Below, one piece after another: positions 1-9,527 of a stretch of DNA of 64,000 nt; position 1 is the first letter of the stretch, and each line of letters begins with the position of its first letter. The stretch lies in NCBI RefSeq assembly GCF_001544695.2, contig NZ_FCOM02000002.1, positions 304,982 through 368,981 on the forward strand, read 5' to 3'. The DNA comes from Caballeronia arvi. GTDB lineage: Bacteria > Pseudomonadota > Gammaproteobacteria > Burkholderiales > Burkholderiaceae. The translations under genes and the position numbers were made by a program. The notes below the pieces were generated by a model. That model searched no databases and had not been told where the DNA came from. It saw only the letters and a list, made by a program, of their open reading frames with translations.

Positions 1-276
1 GGAAGCGAAGCGCAAATAAGTGCTTTCGTGCGCCGCAGGGGTGTCCGTTTCGTGAAGACGGATTGTCCACGCCTGCATCGCGTTTTATGGCGCCGTGGTG
101 GGCGCGGCGGGCGAAAACCGCTATTCTCCTAGCGCGGCTCGGATCGGCAGGCGGTTTTCCGCTTCGCTCATCGCGCATCCGGCCAGGCACATTCATCAAG
201 CATCCGCCGGCTTGCCGGGCGTCACGTCGTGACATTTCCCGCGAGAACGCCCGAGAAGCCGGATCAACGTCCAACT

Positions 277-2316
277 ATGTCCACGAAAAAATCCAGCGCA
301 ATGGCGACGGGAACGGAACGAGGCAAACGTCCTGTCATGAACGCCAAGGCAGCCGGCTACAGCGAAGCATCGATCAAGGTGCTCAAGGGCCTGGAGCCGG
401 TCAAGCAGCGGCCCGGCATGTACACGCGTACCGAGAATCCGCTGCACATCATTCAGGAAGTCATCGACAACGCCTCCGACGAAGCGCTCGGTGGCTACGG
501 CAAGCAGATAACCGTCACGCTGCATAACGACAACTCCGTTTCCGTCGACGACGACGGCCGCGGCATTCCCATCGGCCTGCATCCGGAAGAAGGCGTGCCG
601 GTCGTCGAGATCGTGTACACGCGGCTGCACGCGGGCGGCAAGTTCGATAAAGCGGCGGGCGGCGCATACACGTTCTCGGGCGGCCTGCATGGCGTCGGCG
701 TCTCGGTGACGAATGCGCTCTCCACGCGTCTCGAAGTGACCGTCTGGCGCGACAACAAGGTGGCGCAACTCGCGTTCTCCAATGGCGACGTGATCGAAGA
801 ACTCGCGACGCGTTCACCCGAACGCGGCGAAAAGAAAAGCGGCACGCGCGTGCGTGCGTGGCCGAATCCGAAGTACTTCGATTCCGCGAATCTGCCGCTC
901 GGCGAGTTGCAGCGCCTGCTGCGCTCGAAAGCCGTGCTGCTGCCGGGCGTCGAAGTGGCGCTCGTCATCGAGAAGACGGGCGAGCGTCAGACATGGAAGT
1001 ATGAAGACGGCCTGCGCGGCTATCTGCTCGAAGGTATGGGCGGCAGCGAACTGCTGATTCCGCTTTTCGAAGGCGAGCGCTATGCGGAAAGCTCGAAGAA
1101 CACCGAAGAGACCTTCGCTGAAGGCGAGGGCGCGTCATGGGTCGTCGCGTGGAGCGAGGAAGGGCCGCTCTTGCGCGAATCGTATGTGAACCTGATTCCG
1201 ACGCCCGCGGGCGGCACGCACGAATCCGGCCTGCGCGACGGGCTCTTTCAGGCGGTGAAGAATTTCGTCGAGATTCATAACCTGCAGCCGAAGGGCGTGA
1301 AGCTGCTCGCGGAAGACGTGTTCGCGCGCGTGTCGTTCGTGCTCTCGGCGAAGGTGCTGGACCCGCAGTTCCAAGGCCAGATCAAGGAACGGCTGAACAG
1401 CCGCGATGCCGTGAAGCTCGTGTCGTCGTTTTCGCGGCCCGCGCTGGAGTTGTGGCTGAATCAGCACGTCGAGTTCGGCAAGAAGCTCGCGGAACTCGTG
1501 ATTCGTCAGGCGCAGGCGCGCACGCGGGCCGGTCAGAAGATCGAGAAGAAGAAGAGCTCCGGCGTTGCCGTTTTGCCCGGCAAGCTGACCGATTGCGAAT
1601 CGACGGACATCGCCCGCAACGAGCTCTTTCTGGTCGAGGGCGATTCGGCGGGCGGCTCCGCGAAGATGGGCCGCGACAAGGAATTCCAGGCCATTCTGCC
1701 GTTGCGCGGCAAGGTGCTGAACACGTGGGAAACCGAGCGCGACCGCCTCTTCGCGAACAACGAAGTGCATGACATCGCTGTGGCGATCGGCGTCGATCCG
1801 CATGGTCCGGACGACAAGATCGATCTCTCGAATCTGCGCTACGGCAAGATCTGCATTCTTTCCGACGCGGACGTCGACGGCGCGCACATCCAGGTGCTCT
1901 TGCTCACGCTGTTCTTCAAGCACTTCCCGCAACTGATCGAGCGCGGGCATGTGTGCGTCGCGCGTCCGCCGCTCTTTCGCGTCGATGCGCCCGCGCGGGG
2001 CAAGAAGCCCGCGCAGAAGCTCTATGCGCTCGACGAAGGCGAACTCGAAGCGATCCTCGACAAGCTGCGCAAGGACGGCGTGCGCGAAACGGCATGGACC
2101 ATCAGCCGCTTCAAGGGCTTGGGCGAAATGAGCGCGGAACAACTCTGGGACACGACCATGAACCCCGACACGCGGCGTCTCCTGCCAGTCGCGCTCGGTG
2201 AACTCGGCTTCGATCTCACCGTCTCGCGCATGACGATGCTGATGGGCAAGGGCGAAGCGGCATCGCGCCGAAGCTGGCTCGAAGAGAAGGGCAACGAAGT
2301 CGAAGCGGACATCTGA
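277..2316 (+). CDS. parE: DNA topoisomerase IV subunit B
   Basis: ATPase subunit of topoisomerase IV, which decatenates daughter chromosomes together with ParC encoded 34 bases downstream. The 679-residue protein has the GHKL ATP-binding region (NASDEALGG and DDDGRGIP in the first 100 residues), the transducer domain, and a TOPRIM domain with EGDSAGG (E454) and the metal-binding DADVDGAHI (D530, D532). It ends with the usual FKGLGEM and GEAASRRSWLE elements. ParE rather than GyrB is chosen because of the length (GyrB is about 800 aa) and the parC neighbour. The ATG at 277 (MSTKK) is chosen over the in-frame GTG at 229 because the extra 16 residues look unconserved; the Shine-Dalgarno is weak at both. 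Confidence 0.95.
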   Translation: MSTKKSSAMATGTERGKRPVMNAKAAGYSEASIKVLKGLEPVKQRPGMYTRTENPLHIIQEVIDNASDEALGGYGKQITVTLHNDNSVSVDDDGRGIPIGLHPEEGVPVVEIVYTRLHAGGKFDKAAGGAYTFSGGLHGVGVSVTNALSTRLEVTVWRDNKVAQLAFSNGDVIEELATRSPERGEKKSGTRVRAWPNPKYFDSANLPLGELQRLLRSKAVLLPGVEVALVIEKTGERQTWKYEDGLRGYLLEGMGGSELLIPLFEGERYAESSKNTEETFAEGEGASWVVAWSEEGPLLRESYVNLIPTPAGGTHESGLRDGLFQAVKNFVEIHNLQPKGVKLLAEDVFARVSFVLSAKVLDPQFQGQIKERLNSRDAVKLVSSFSRPALELWLNQHVEFGKKLAELVIRQAQARTRAGQKIEKKKSSGVAVLPGKLTDCESTDIARNELFLVEGDSAGGSAKMGRDKEFQAILPLRGKVLNTWETERDRLFANNEVHDIAVAIGVDPHGPDDKIDLSNLRYGKICILSDADVDGAHIQVLLLTLFFKHFPQLIERGHVCVARPPLFRVDAPARGKKPAQKLYALDEGELEAILDKLRKDGVRETAWTISRFKGLGEMSAEQLWDTTMNPDTRRLLPVALGELGFDLTVSRMTMLMGKGEAASRRSWLEEKGNEVEADI

Positions 2317-2350
2317 GCTCGACTTGAAGCAACGCACAACGGATTAATCG

Positions 2351-4669
2351 ATGGGAATCACAGACGATCTCTTCGCCGAACAGACCGCACCGGACGGCGA
2401 GCAACTCACACTGGGCGATTACGCCGAACGCGCCTATCTCGACTACGCGGTGAGCGTGGTGAAGGGCCGCGCGCTGCCCGATGTCAGCGACGGGCAGAAG
2501 CCCGTGCAGCGCCGCATTCTCTATGCGATGAGCGAGATGGGCCTCGCCTCCAACGCGAAGCCGGTGAAGTCGGCGCGTGTCGTCGGCGATGTGCTGGGCA
2601 AATATCATCCGCACGGCGATCAGTCGGCGTACGACGCGCTCGTGCGTCTCGCGCAGGACTTTTCGATGCGCTATCCGCTCATCGACGGTCAGGGCAACTT
2701 CGGCTCGCGCGACGGCGACGGCGCCGCGGCCATGCGATACACCGAAGCGCGCCTGACGCCGATCGCGCGCCTTCTGCTCGATGAAATCGATCAGGGCACG
2801 GTCGATTTCATGCCGAACTACGACGGCTCGTTCGAAGAGCCGAAGCTGCTGCCCGCGCGCTTGCCGTTCCTGTTGCTGAACGGCGCATCGGGCATCGCGG
2901 TCGGTCTCGCGACGGAATGTCCGTCGCACAATCTGCGCGAAGTGGCGGCGGCGGCCGTCGCAATGATCCGCGATCCGAAGATCGGCCACGCCGGTCTGAT
3001 GGACAAGCTGCCCGGGCCGGATTTCCCCGGCGGCGGACAGATCATCTCGTCGCAGGCGGAAATCTCGGCGGCGTACGAGACCGGCCGCGGCTCGCTCAAG
3101 GTGCGCGCGCGCTGGAAGATCGAAGATCTCGCGCGCGGCCAGTGGCAGGTCGTCATCACGGAATTGCCGCCGGGGGTGTCGAGCCAGAAAGTGCTGGAAG
3201 AAATCGAGGATCTCACCAATCCGAAGATCAAGCTCGGCAAGAAGACACTCACGCCCGAGCAGGTTCAGACCAAGCAGTCGATGCTCGCGCTGCTCGACGC
3301 CGTGCGCGACGAGTCCGGCAAGGACGCGCCCGTGCGGCTGGTGTTCGAACCGAAGTCGAGCCGCATCGATCAGACCGAGTTCGTCAATACGCTGCTCGCG
3401 TACACCAGCCTGGAATCGAACGCGTCGATCAATCTCGTGATGATCGGCGTCGATGGCCGGCCGCGTCAGAAGGGCATCGTCGAAATACTGCACGAGTGGG
3501 TCGGCTTCAGGTTCGTCACGGTCACGCGGCGCACGCAGCATCGTCTGGGCAAGGTCAACGACCGCATCCATATTCTCGAAGGACGGATGATCGTCTTCTT
3601 GAATATCGATGAAGTCATCCGCATCATTCGTGAAAGCGAGGAGCCGAAAGCGGCGCTGATCGCGCGCTTCAACCTGTCGGACCGGCAGGCGGAAGACATC
3701 CTCGAAATCCGTCTGCGTCAGTTGGCGCGGTTGGAGGCGATCAAGATCGAGCAGGAGTTGAAGGACCTCGGCGAAGAAAAGGCGAAGCTCGAAGAACTGC
3801 TCAACAGCGACGCCGCGATGAAGCGGCTGCTCATCAAGGAAATCGAAGCCGACGCGAAGCAATTCGGCGACGATCGCCGCACGCTGATTCAGCAAGCCAC
3901 GCGCGCGACGTTCGAGGCGCGTGTCGTCGACGAACCGGTGACGGTCGTCGTGTCGCAGAAGGGCTGGGTTCGCGCGCTGAAGGGCCACGGGCTCGATCCG
4001 GCGGGCTTTACCTTCAAGCAGGGCGATGGCCTCTACGCCGCGTTCCAGGCGCGCACGCCGGATTCGCTCGTCGCGTGGGGCAGCAAGGGGCGCGTGTATT
4101 CGGTTCCAGTCTCGGCGCTGCCGGGCGGGCGCGGTGACGGCGTGCCGGTGACATCGCTGATCGAGCTCGAATCGGGCACGCATCTGCTGCATTACTTCGC
4201 GGCGAACGCGGAGCAGCAACTGCTGCTGGCGTCGAGCAACGGCTTTGGCTTCGTCGCGAAGCTCGGCGATCTGATCAGCCGACAGAAGGCGGGCAAGGCG
4301 TTCATGACGATCGACGAAGGCGCCGCGCCGCTCGCGCCGATGCCTGTCGTTCCGGGTGCGACTTACGTCGCGTGCCTGTCGAGCGCGGGGCGTCTGCTCG
4401 TGTTCGGCATGGACGAGATGAAGACCCTGTCCGGTGGCGGACGCGGCGTCATCCTGATGGCGCTCGATGAGAAGGAAACGTTGCGTCAGGCGCTCGCGAT
4501 CGATGCGCGCGGCGTCGTGATGACCGGCACCGGCCGCGGCGGGAAGGTGAGGGACGAGAAGCTCGCGGGCTCGCAGATGCAATTGCATCTGGGCAAGCGG
4601 GCGAGGAAGGGAAGGGCGCCGGATTCGTCGTTGAAGGTGACGGATCTGCGGCCGGTTTTCGAGGAGTGA
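2351..4669 (+). CDS. parC: DNA topoisomerase IV subunit A
   Basis: Breakage-reunion subunit of topoisomerase IV, forming a C2E2 complex with ParE and almost certainly cotranscribed with it. The 772-residue protein has the winged-helix/tower core with the catalytic tyrosine at Y130 in [12 protein letters not shown], a coiled-coil hinge (about 390-480) and a short C-terminal beta-pinwheel (about 510-765), as expected for ParC rather than GyrA. The quinolone-determining segment reads [11 protein letters not shown], so the residue aligned with E. coli Ser80 is Gln91 and that aligned with Glu84 is Asp95. A strong intrinsic terminator follows at 4711. Confidence 0.95.
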   Translation: MGITDDLFAEQTAPDGEQLTLGDYAERAYLDYAVSVVKGRALPDVSDGQKPVQRRILYAMSEMGLASNAKPVKSARVVGDVLGKYHPHGDQSAYDALVRLAQDFSMRYPLIDGQGNFGSRDGDGAAAMRYTEARLTPIARLLLDEIDQGTVDFMPNYDGSFEEPKLLPARLPFLLLNGASGIAVGLATECPSHNLREVAAAAVAMIRDPKIGHAGLMDKLPGPDFPGGGQIISSQAEISAAYETGRGSLKVRARWKIEDLARGQWQVVITELPPGVSSQKVLEEIEDLTNPKIKLGKKTLTPEQVQTKQSMLALLDAVRDESGKDAPVRLVFEPKSSRIDQTEFVNTLLAYTSLESNASINLVMIGVDGRPRQKGIVEILHEWVGFRFVTVTRRTQHRLGKVNDRIHILEGRMIVFLNIDEVIRIIRESEEPKAALIARFNLSDRQAEDILEIRLRQLARLEAIKIEQELKDLGEEKAKLEELLNSDAAMKRLLIKEIEADAKQFGDDRRTLIQQATRATFEARVVDEPVTVVVSQKGWVRALKGHGLDPAGFTFKQGDGLYAAFQARTPDSLVAWGSKGRVYSVPVSALPGGRGDGVPVTSLIELESGTHLLHYFAANAEQQLLLASSNGFGFVAKLGDLISRQKAGKAFMTIDEGAAPLAPMPVVPGATYVACLSSAGRLLVFGMDEMKTLSGGGRGVILMALDEKETLRQALAIDARGVVMTGTGRGGKVRDEKLAGSQMQLHLGKRARKGRAPDSSLKVTDLRPVFEE

Positions 4670-4684
4670 TGGTGTGATGGAGCG

Positions 4685-5182
4685 TTGCTGAAGCGCCGTC
4701 ACGACCCGATAAGCCCGCTTTATGCGGGCTTTTTTGCGCCTGTCCTTCGCGAGATTCAGACATTAATCATTTCAACGCGCGCTTCGAGCGGACAAGCTTC
4801 CTGGCGAAGTGGGACGAAGCAGAATCCAGATATTCCCAAATGGGTATCCGCAAAGCGAGATTTGAAGTCGATGCCGATTGAGGTGCAGGATACCTTCGGC
4901 TTTGCGCTGCATCAGGCGCAGACAGGCAAGAAGCACGAACACGCGAAACCGTTGCAGGGATTCGGATCTGCGGGCGTGCTGGAGGTTGTGGAAACTACGC
5001 TGAACGGCACTTACCGCGCCGTTTATACGGTGAAGCTCAGATATGCGGTGTACGTGTTGCACTGTTTTCAGAAGAAATCGAAACAAGGCATCGGCACGCC
5101 GAAGCCGGAGCTGGACATCATCCGTACGCGGTTGAAGGCGGCACAGGCACACGCGGAAGGGGCAAGCAATGATCGAGATTGA
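4685..5182 (+). CDS. HigB/RelE-type toxin (phage Gp49-like family), start uncertain
   Basis: Toxin member of a HigBA-type module, inferred to be a ribosome-dependent mRNA interferase of the RelE/ParE fold. Recognised from the family signature run: KWVSAKRDLKSMP, FGFALHQAQTGKKHEHAKPL, GFGSAGVLEVVE, YRAVYTVK, YVLHCFQKKSKQG and a C-terminal helix. The order toxin-then-antitoxin with a 14-base overlap is typical of higBA. The start is a problem: the only standard in-frame starts are a TTG at 4685, which lies before the parC terminator hairpin, and TTG 4862/ATG 4871, which would cut off the conserved KWV..DLK segment. An ATT at 4832 or 4769, or a damaged 5' end, are alternatives. The whole open frame is given; residues before about 47 are probably not translated. 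Confidence 0.75.
   Translation: MLKRRHDPISPLYAGFFAPVLREIQTLIISTRASSGQASWRSGTKQNPDIPKWVSAKRDLKSMPIEVQDTFGFALHQAQTGKKHEHAKPLQGFGSAGVLEVVETTLNGTYRAVYTVKLRYAVYVLHCFQKKSKQGIGTPKPELDIIRTRLKAAQAHAEGASNDRD
4711..4735 (+). terminator. Intrinsic terminator of parE-parC
   Basis: Perfect 8-bp stem AAGCCCGC / GCGGGCTT with a 5-base loop (TTTAT), running straight into a T tract at 4730-4735. It lies 42 bases after the parC stop. Confidence 0.9.
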
Positions 5183-5492
5183 GAAAGGAAGCGGCAACGT
5201 CTACGCCGATCTGGGACTCGCCGACGCTGACGAGATGCACGTAAAGGCGCAGCTTGCGGGAAAGATAAGCGAGATCATCAAAGCACGGCGCTGGACGCAA
5301 CAGCGGGCCGCCGATGCTCTCGGCATCAGTCAGCCCAAGCTCTCGCAATTGATGCGTGGCCAATTTCGCGGGGTCAGCGAGGCGAAGATGCTCGAACTGC
5401 TCGCGCGCCTTGGTCGTAACGTGCAGATCGTCGTCGGTCCACCCCGGCGCTCGGCGAGGCCGGGACGGGTCGAAGTCGTATTTGCGGCGTAA
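5169..5492 (+). CDS. HigA-type antitoxin, XRE-family HTH
   Basis: Antitoxin and likely autorepressor of the toxin gene that it overlaps by 14 bases. The 107-residue protein has an N-terminal segment (1-28) followed by a compact XRE helix-turn-helix at about residues 29-85, including ISEIIKARRWTQQRAADALG and ISQPKLSQLMRGQF with the recognition helix in the second part. This is the architecture of the antitoxin partner of Gp49-like toxins. The start ATG at 5169 has GAAGGGGCAAGC upstream as a Shine-Dalgarno. It is probably cotranscribed with the toxin and neutralises it by direct binding; both are family inferences. Confidence 0.85.
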   Translation: MIEIEKGSGNVYADLGLADADEMHVKAQLAGKISEIIKARRWTQQRAADALGISQPKLSQLMRGQFRGVSEAKMLELLARLGRNVQIVVGPPRRSARPGRVEVVFAA

Positions 5493-5515
5493 TCGATGCT
5501 ACCGCTGCGTCGCTG

Positions 5516-6091
5516 TCACAATATCGCCTTGTACATCGCGAGCGACTTGCACGTCTGAACCAACCCCTGCTTCAGCAGAATTTCAATGAACCGCTCCGCT
5601 TCCATCGGAGGGTGCCGCAGCTGCTTGCGCTGTTGTTGCGCGGCGTGAATCACGGCGGCCGGCGCAAGATCGAACAACTCATCGACGAATACGTCAGGGT
5701 GCCGCGCCTCGATTCCGAAGGGACTCAATACCCTCTCGGGGAAGTCCTTCTCGTTGAACGTGACGATCACGCTGGCGTTGCTGCGAATGGCTGCCGCCAG
5801 CACGTGGCGATCGTCGACGTCGGGCAAATCCAATCCGGCGATCAGGCTTTCGTGCCCGGTGACGAGCGCATCGGGAATCGCCAGGTCCATCAGCTCGGCC
5901 GTCCGATCTACTTGTTCTCTCGTCAGGTCGGGGCGGTTCTTCAAGAGACTGCGTTTCCACTCTTCGTGAATCTGCAGGCTCCATCTCGCCCGGAACTCTC
6001 CCGAGAGCCCGAGCCACATGAGAAAGTCTCGCAGCGGAGCCGGATACAACACGCACGCGTCATAAATGACTATGAAACGGGAACTCTTCAT
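5516..6091 (-). CDS. PIN-domain toxin of a type II TA module
   Basis: PIN-fold ribonuclease, probably the toxin of the pair formed with the upstream excisionase-like protein. The first strand carries the metal-binding aspartate (IVIYDACVLYP, D11), a conserved HEEWKRSLLKNRPDLT segment supplies the acidic second position, and LDLPDVDDRHVLAAAI plus VTFNEKDFPE give the remaining acidic residues. At 191 residues it is longer than classical VapC (about 130), with a C-terminal helical extension (about 140-191). The ATG overlaps the antitoxin stop by 4 bases (ATGA), so translation is probably coupled. No Shine-Dalgarno is needed for this start. The exact RNA target is unknown. Confidence 0.85.
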   Translation of the reverse strand: MKSSRFIVIYDACVLYPAPLRDFLMWLGLSGEFRARWSLQIHEEWKRSLLKNRPDLTREQVDRTAELMDLAIPDALVTGHESLIAGLDLPDVDDRHVLAAAIRSNASVIVTFNEKDFPERVLSPFGIEARHPDVFVDELFDLAPAAVIHAAQQQRKQLRHPPMEAERFIEILLKQGLVQTCKSLAMYKAIL

Positions 6092-6555
6092 TCGTAGTCC
6101 GTTCCTAGTCTCTGTGCCTGCTCGGCCAGTGCCTTCATCGCTTCTTCGCTCGTGCGGTCGCGCTCGGCTTTGTATCGCATGACATCGGCAAAGCGGACGC
6201 GCCGATGTTTCCCGGTCTTGTGCGATGGCAGCGCCTCGGCTTCCAGCAGTTTGACGAGATGTGGACGTGAGACATTCAGCAGGTCAGCGGCTTCCTGCGT
6301 CGTCAGTTCAGCATGAACCGGCACGATCTTGACGGCGTTGCCGTCGGCGAGCTCGGCGAGAATGTCGACCAGAAGGCGTAGCGCGGAGGTCGGCAACTCG
6401 ATCTGATGCGCTTCGTCCTTATCGTCGAAGATCTGAATCCGCTGTGTCTCGAAACTGGTCGACAGGTACGTGGCGAGTGTGCGTTGTCCCTCGACTGCCG
6501 CCTTAACTTCGCGTTCGACCGGCAGATTGACGTCGGGATGGATGATTCGTGTCAT
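6088..6555 (-). CDS. Excisionase-type HTH antitoxin paired with PIN toxin
   Basis: Predicted antitoxin and DNA-binding repressor, first gene of a two-gene minus-strand operon with the PIN toxin. Residues around 85-135 match the MerR/excisionase winged-helix pattern: ELTTQEAADLLNVSRPHLVKLL followed by LPSHKTGKHRRVRFADVMRYK. The N-terminal half contains a PVEREVKAAVEG helix and a beta segment. ATG at 6555 (MTRIIHPD) is preferred over an in-frame start 48 bases upstream because the extra residues look random. The 4-base overlap with the toxin gene and the convergent orientation to the HigBA module leave only about 24 bases between the two modules. Confidence 0.85.
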   Translation of the reverse strand: MTRIIHPDVNLPVEREVKAAVEGQRTLATYLSTSFETQRIQIFDDKDEAHQIELPTSALRLLVDILAELADGNAVKIVPVHAELTTQEAADLLNVSRPHLVKLLEAEALPSHKTGKHRRVRFADVMRYKAERDRTSEEAMKALAEQAQRLGTDYE

Positions 6556-6629
6556 GGCGTGCCCCGCTTGAATGAGCGTAGAGCGCCATCTTAATCGAAA
6601 CAAACGAAAATCGAAATAAACGAAACGAA

Positions 6630-7088
6630 ATGAACAAAGCCATCGAAGCGGCGCTCTTTCTGCATTTGCTCGGCGTAGCCGTTTGGATAGGCGGCATGGT
6701 CTTCGCGCATTTCTGCCTGCGTCCTGCGCTCGGCGATCTCACGCCGCAACTACGCCTGCCGCTATGGGAGGCGGTCTTCGCGCGCTTCTTCAACTGGGTG
6801 GCGGCCGCTGTGCTCGTGATTCTCGTCACCGGCGGCTTTCTGCTCGTTGAGTTCGGCGGCGGTCATGCGGCGTGGCCGCTGCACGCGATGGCCGGGCTCG
6901 GCATCGTGATGATGCTCATCTTCGGGCATATCCGCTTCGCGGTCTTTCCGCGCATCCGCCGCGCGGTGCAGGCGCAAAACTGGCCCGACGGCGCGCGTGC
7001 GGTCGGCACCGTGAGACGGCTCGTCGTGATCAATCTCGTGCTCGGCGTCGTGACGATCGGTACGGCGGTGCTTTCTCGCGGCTTCTGA
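6630..7088 (+). CDS. CopD-like four-helix membrane protein
   Basis: Small integral membrane protein of 152 residues with four predicted transmembrane helices (about 5-27, 47-68, 77-97 and 128-149). The opening FLHLLGVAVWIGGMVFAHF carries a histidine in helix 1, and GHIRF lies after helix 3, as seen in CopD/DUF2269-like putative heme or copper membrane proteins. Substrate is not evident. It is divergent from the antitoxin gene at 6555 and converges on the GGDEF-EAL gene with a 9-base gap, so it appears to be a single-gene unit. Confidence 0.75.
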   Translation: MNKAIEAALFLHLLGVAVWIGGMVFAHFCLRPALGDLTPQLRLPLWEAVFARFFNWVAAAVLVILVTGGFLLVEFGGGHAAWPLHAMAGLGIVMMLIFGHIRFAVFPRIRRAVQAQNWPDGARAVGTVRRLVVINLVLGVVTIGTAVLSRGF

Positions 7089-7097
7089 ACCCGTGAA

Positions 7098-9527
7098 TCA
7101 GCCGCCGCGCTCATCGGAGAGCGCGGTGCTCGATTCCTGTCCCGCATCCTTGCGCGAGCGCGGCGACTGCCCGCGCGGCCACCCGCACACACCGAAGCGG
7201 TCGAGCAGCGCCTGCACGCCATCCGCCGGCACGGGCCGCGAGAACAGGAAGCCCTGCGCTTCCACCGGCCCGAGCGCCGCAAGCCACGCAATCTGCTCTT
7301 CCCGCTCGGTGCCTTCCACGACGACGGTTAGCCCCAGCGATCGCGCCAGGTTGATGATCGCCGACACCATCACGCATACGCTGCGGTCCTCGGGAATCGC
7401 CTGGATGAACGAGCGGTCCACCTTGAGCGTATCGACCGAAAAGCGGTTCAGATACGACAGCGACGAGTAGCCCGTGCCGAAGTCGTCCAGCGCGATGCGC
7501 ACGCCCAAACGCTTCAACGCAGCGATCTTCTCCTGCACGAGCTCCGGATACTCGACCATCACGGTCTCGGTGATTTCGAGCTCCAGCTTGTCCGGCGGAA
7601 TGCCGCTCGCCTCGATCGCGCGCGCGACCGTCTCCAGCAAATCGCCGCGCCAGAACTGCACCGCCGAGATGTTCACCGCGAGCGACAGCCCCGTATAGCC
7701 GTCGCGCTGCCATTGCGCGAGCTGCATGCACGCGGTGTGGATCACGAAGTCGCCGACCGCGACGATCAGTCCCGTCGACTCGGCGACCGGAATGAACTCG
7801 TTCGCTGGAATGAGCCCGTGCTGCGGATGATTCCAGCGCACGAGCGCCTCGAAGCCGGTGATGCAGCGGCGCGTCAGATCGATCTTCGGCTGATAGACGA
7901 GGAAAAGCTGCTGCTCGGTGAGCGCGACGCGTAGTTGCTGCTCCCACCGCATCAGATGATCCGCGCGATGCGACAGTTGCGGCGAATAGAACTGATAGCA
8001 GTTCCGGCCCGCGTCCTTCGCGCTGTACATCGCGAGATCGGCCTTCTTGAGCAGATCGATCTCGCTTTCGTTCGACACCGAGAAGAGCGCAATGCCGATG
8101 CTCGCATGCAGCACGAACGCGCTGCCGCGCACGTCGAACGGCGTGGCGAACATGGTCGAGATATCGTCGGCGAGCGTGACCGCGCGTTGCTCGACATCGT
8201 CGCCCTTCACGACGACGACGAATTCATCGCCGCCGATTCTCGACAGCGTGCCGCTTTGCCCCACCGTCTCGGCCAGCCGCGACGCGGTCATTTGCAGGAC
8301 GATGTCGCCGGCGTTGTGGCCGAGCGTGTCGTTGACCGTCTTGAAGTTGTCGAGGTCGATGAAGAGCAGCGCGAGCCGTCCGATGTTCTCCGGTTGCGCC
8401 ACGTCGTGACGCAGCGCGCGCAGCGTCGAATAGCGGTTGCGCAGGCCGGTGAGCAGGTCGTATTCGACGAGATGCGTCATCTCGCGCTCGCGTCCGAGCA
8501 GCTTGCCGATCAGGCCCGTCGCGACCGCGAAGAAGCCGAGCATCGCGAGCGAGATGAAGCTCGCCATCAGCAGATAGACATTGCGCGTGTGGTTGTAATC
8601 GACCATCTCCTCGCGCTCGGAGAGGCCGACGAGCACGCCGAGCGGATAGCCGTCGATATGCCGGTACGACACGATGCGCTTCACATGATCGATCGGATCG
8701 ACATAGATGCCCGACGCGTGTTCCGTCGTCGGGTAGACGCCGCTCGCGCTGAATTCGGCGTGTGCATGATCGGCCGGGCCGCTGCGCCCGCCGCTCTTCG
8801 CGGCGGCATTGGCCGCGGCGCTCTCGGCAAGGCTGCCGCCCGTGCTGCGCGCGAGTACCGAGCCGTTATCCGACACGACGGCGATCACGCCTTCATGACC
8901 GATCGACGCGACGTTATAGAAGTCGTTCGTGAAGTAGGCCGGATTCTCCGACACGACCACGACGCCCGCGAACGAGCCGTCCGGATGATTGAGCCGCCGC
9001 GTGATTTGCAGGGTCCACAGTCCCGACACGCGCCCGCGCACCGGACGGCTGATGTAGAGCAGATCGTCGTTGGAATGCGCATGCACCTTGTAGTGCTCGC
9101 GGTCGGACAGGTCGATGGGTTTCGGATGCGGATCGGACGTATTGCCGATGAGCGTGCCGTACTCGTCGATCAGCGACACTTGCACGAGCGTGTCGCTTTG
9201 CACGACGCCTTTCTCGACCGTCGCGATGAGATCGAAGTTGTCGGGCGACTTCTCGTATTCGTACTTGACGAAGCGCGTGATCTGGTCGACCTGATGAATC
9301 GCCTTGATGGTGTGCTGCTCGAGCGCGGAGGAGAGGATGGCGGCGGAGGCCATCGATTCATGCGTCGTCGCCTCGCGCTCGACGGAGAGCCGCGCGAAGA
9401 TCACCGCCCACAGCAAGACCAGCACGAAGGTGCCGAGCACGGGAATGGCCAGCAGCGCGCGCCGGCGCCGCGCGGCGGGTGCGCCGAGAAAAGTGTCGGA
9501 AAAGGCGTGGGCACGTATGCGCTTCAT
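7098..9527 (-). CDS. Membrane-bound GGDEF-EAL cyclic-di-GMP enzyme with periplasmic Cache sensor
   Basis: Predicted bifunctional diguanylate cyclase/phosphodiesterase of 809 residues. Order: cytoplasmic N-terminus, transmembrane helix (about 24-46), periplasmic dCache-like sensor (about 50-295, with the FVKYEYEKSP and YHIDGYPLGVLVGLS patterns), second helix (about 305-330), GGDEF domain with intact GGDEF at 432-436, and EAL domain with intact EAL at 560-562, plus the late ETVMVEYPE, DDFGTGYSSLSYL and EGTE motifs. Both catalytic sites look complete; RIGGDEF lacks an RxxD inhibitory site immediately upstream that I could identify. ATG 9527 (MKRIRAHAF) is preferred to ATG 9542. The ligand and net activity cannot be read from sequence. 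Confidence 0.92.
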   Translation of the reverse strand: MKRIRAHAFSDTFLGAPAARRRRALLAIPVLGTFVLVLLWAVIFARLSVEREATTHESMASAAILSSALEQHTIKAIHQVDQITRFVKYEYEKSPDNFDLIATVEKGVVQSDTLVQVSLIDEYGTLIGNTSDPHPKPIDLSDREHYKVHAHSNDDLLYISRPVRGRVSGLWTLQITRRLNHPDGSFAGVVVVSENPAYFTNDFYNVASIGHEGVIAVVSDNGSVLARSTGGSLAESAAANAAAKSGGRSGPADHAHAEFSASGVYPTTEHASGIYVDPIDHVKRIVSYRHIDGYPLGVLVGLSEREEMVDYNHTRNVYLLMASFISLAMLGFFAVATGLIGKLLGREREMTHLVEYDLLTGLRNRYSTLRALRHDVAQPENIGRLALLFIDLDNFKTVNDTLGHNAGDIVLQMTASRLAETVGQSGTLSRIGGDEFVVVVKGDDVEQRAVTLADDISTMFATPFDVRGSAFVLHASIGIALFSVSNESEIDLLKKADLAMYSAKDAGRNCYQFYSPQLSHRADHLMRWEQQLRVALTEQQLFLVYQPKIDLTRRCITGFEALVRWNHPQHGLIPANEFIPVAESTGLIVAVGDFVIHTACMQLAQWQRDGYTGLSLAVNISAVQFWRGDLLETVARAIEASGIPPDKLELEITETVMVEYPELVQEKIAALKRLGVRIALDDFGTGYSSLSYLNRFSVDTLKVDRSFIQAIPEDRSVCVMVSAIINLARSLGLTVVVEGTEREEQIAWLAALGPVEAQGFLFSRPVPADGVQALLDRFGVCGWPRGQSPRSRKDAGQESSTALSDERGG

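Noticed and set aside
2216..4702. 828-codon open frame antisense to parC
   Set aside because: Mirrors parC codons in GC-rich DNA; Arg/Leu/His-rich product without family motifs.
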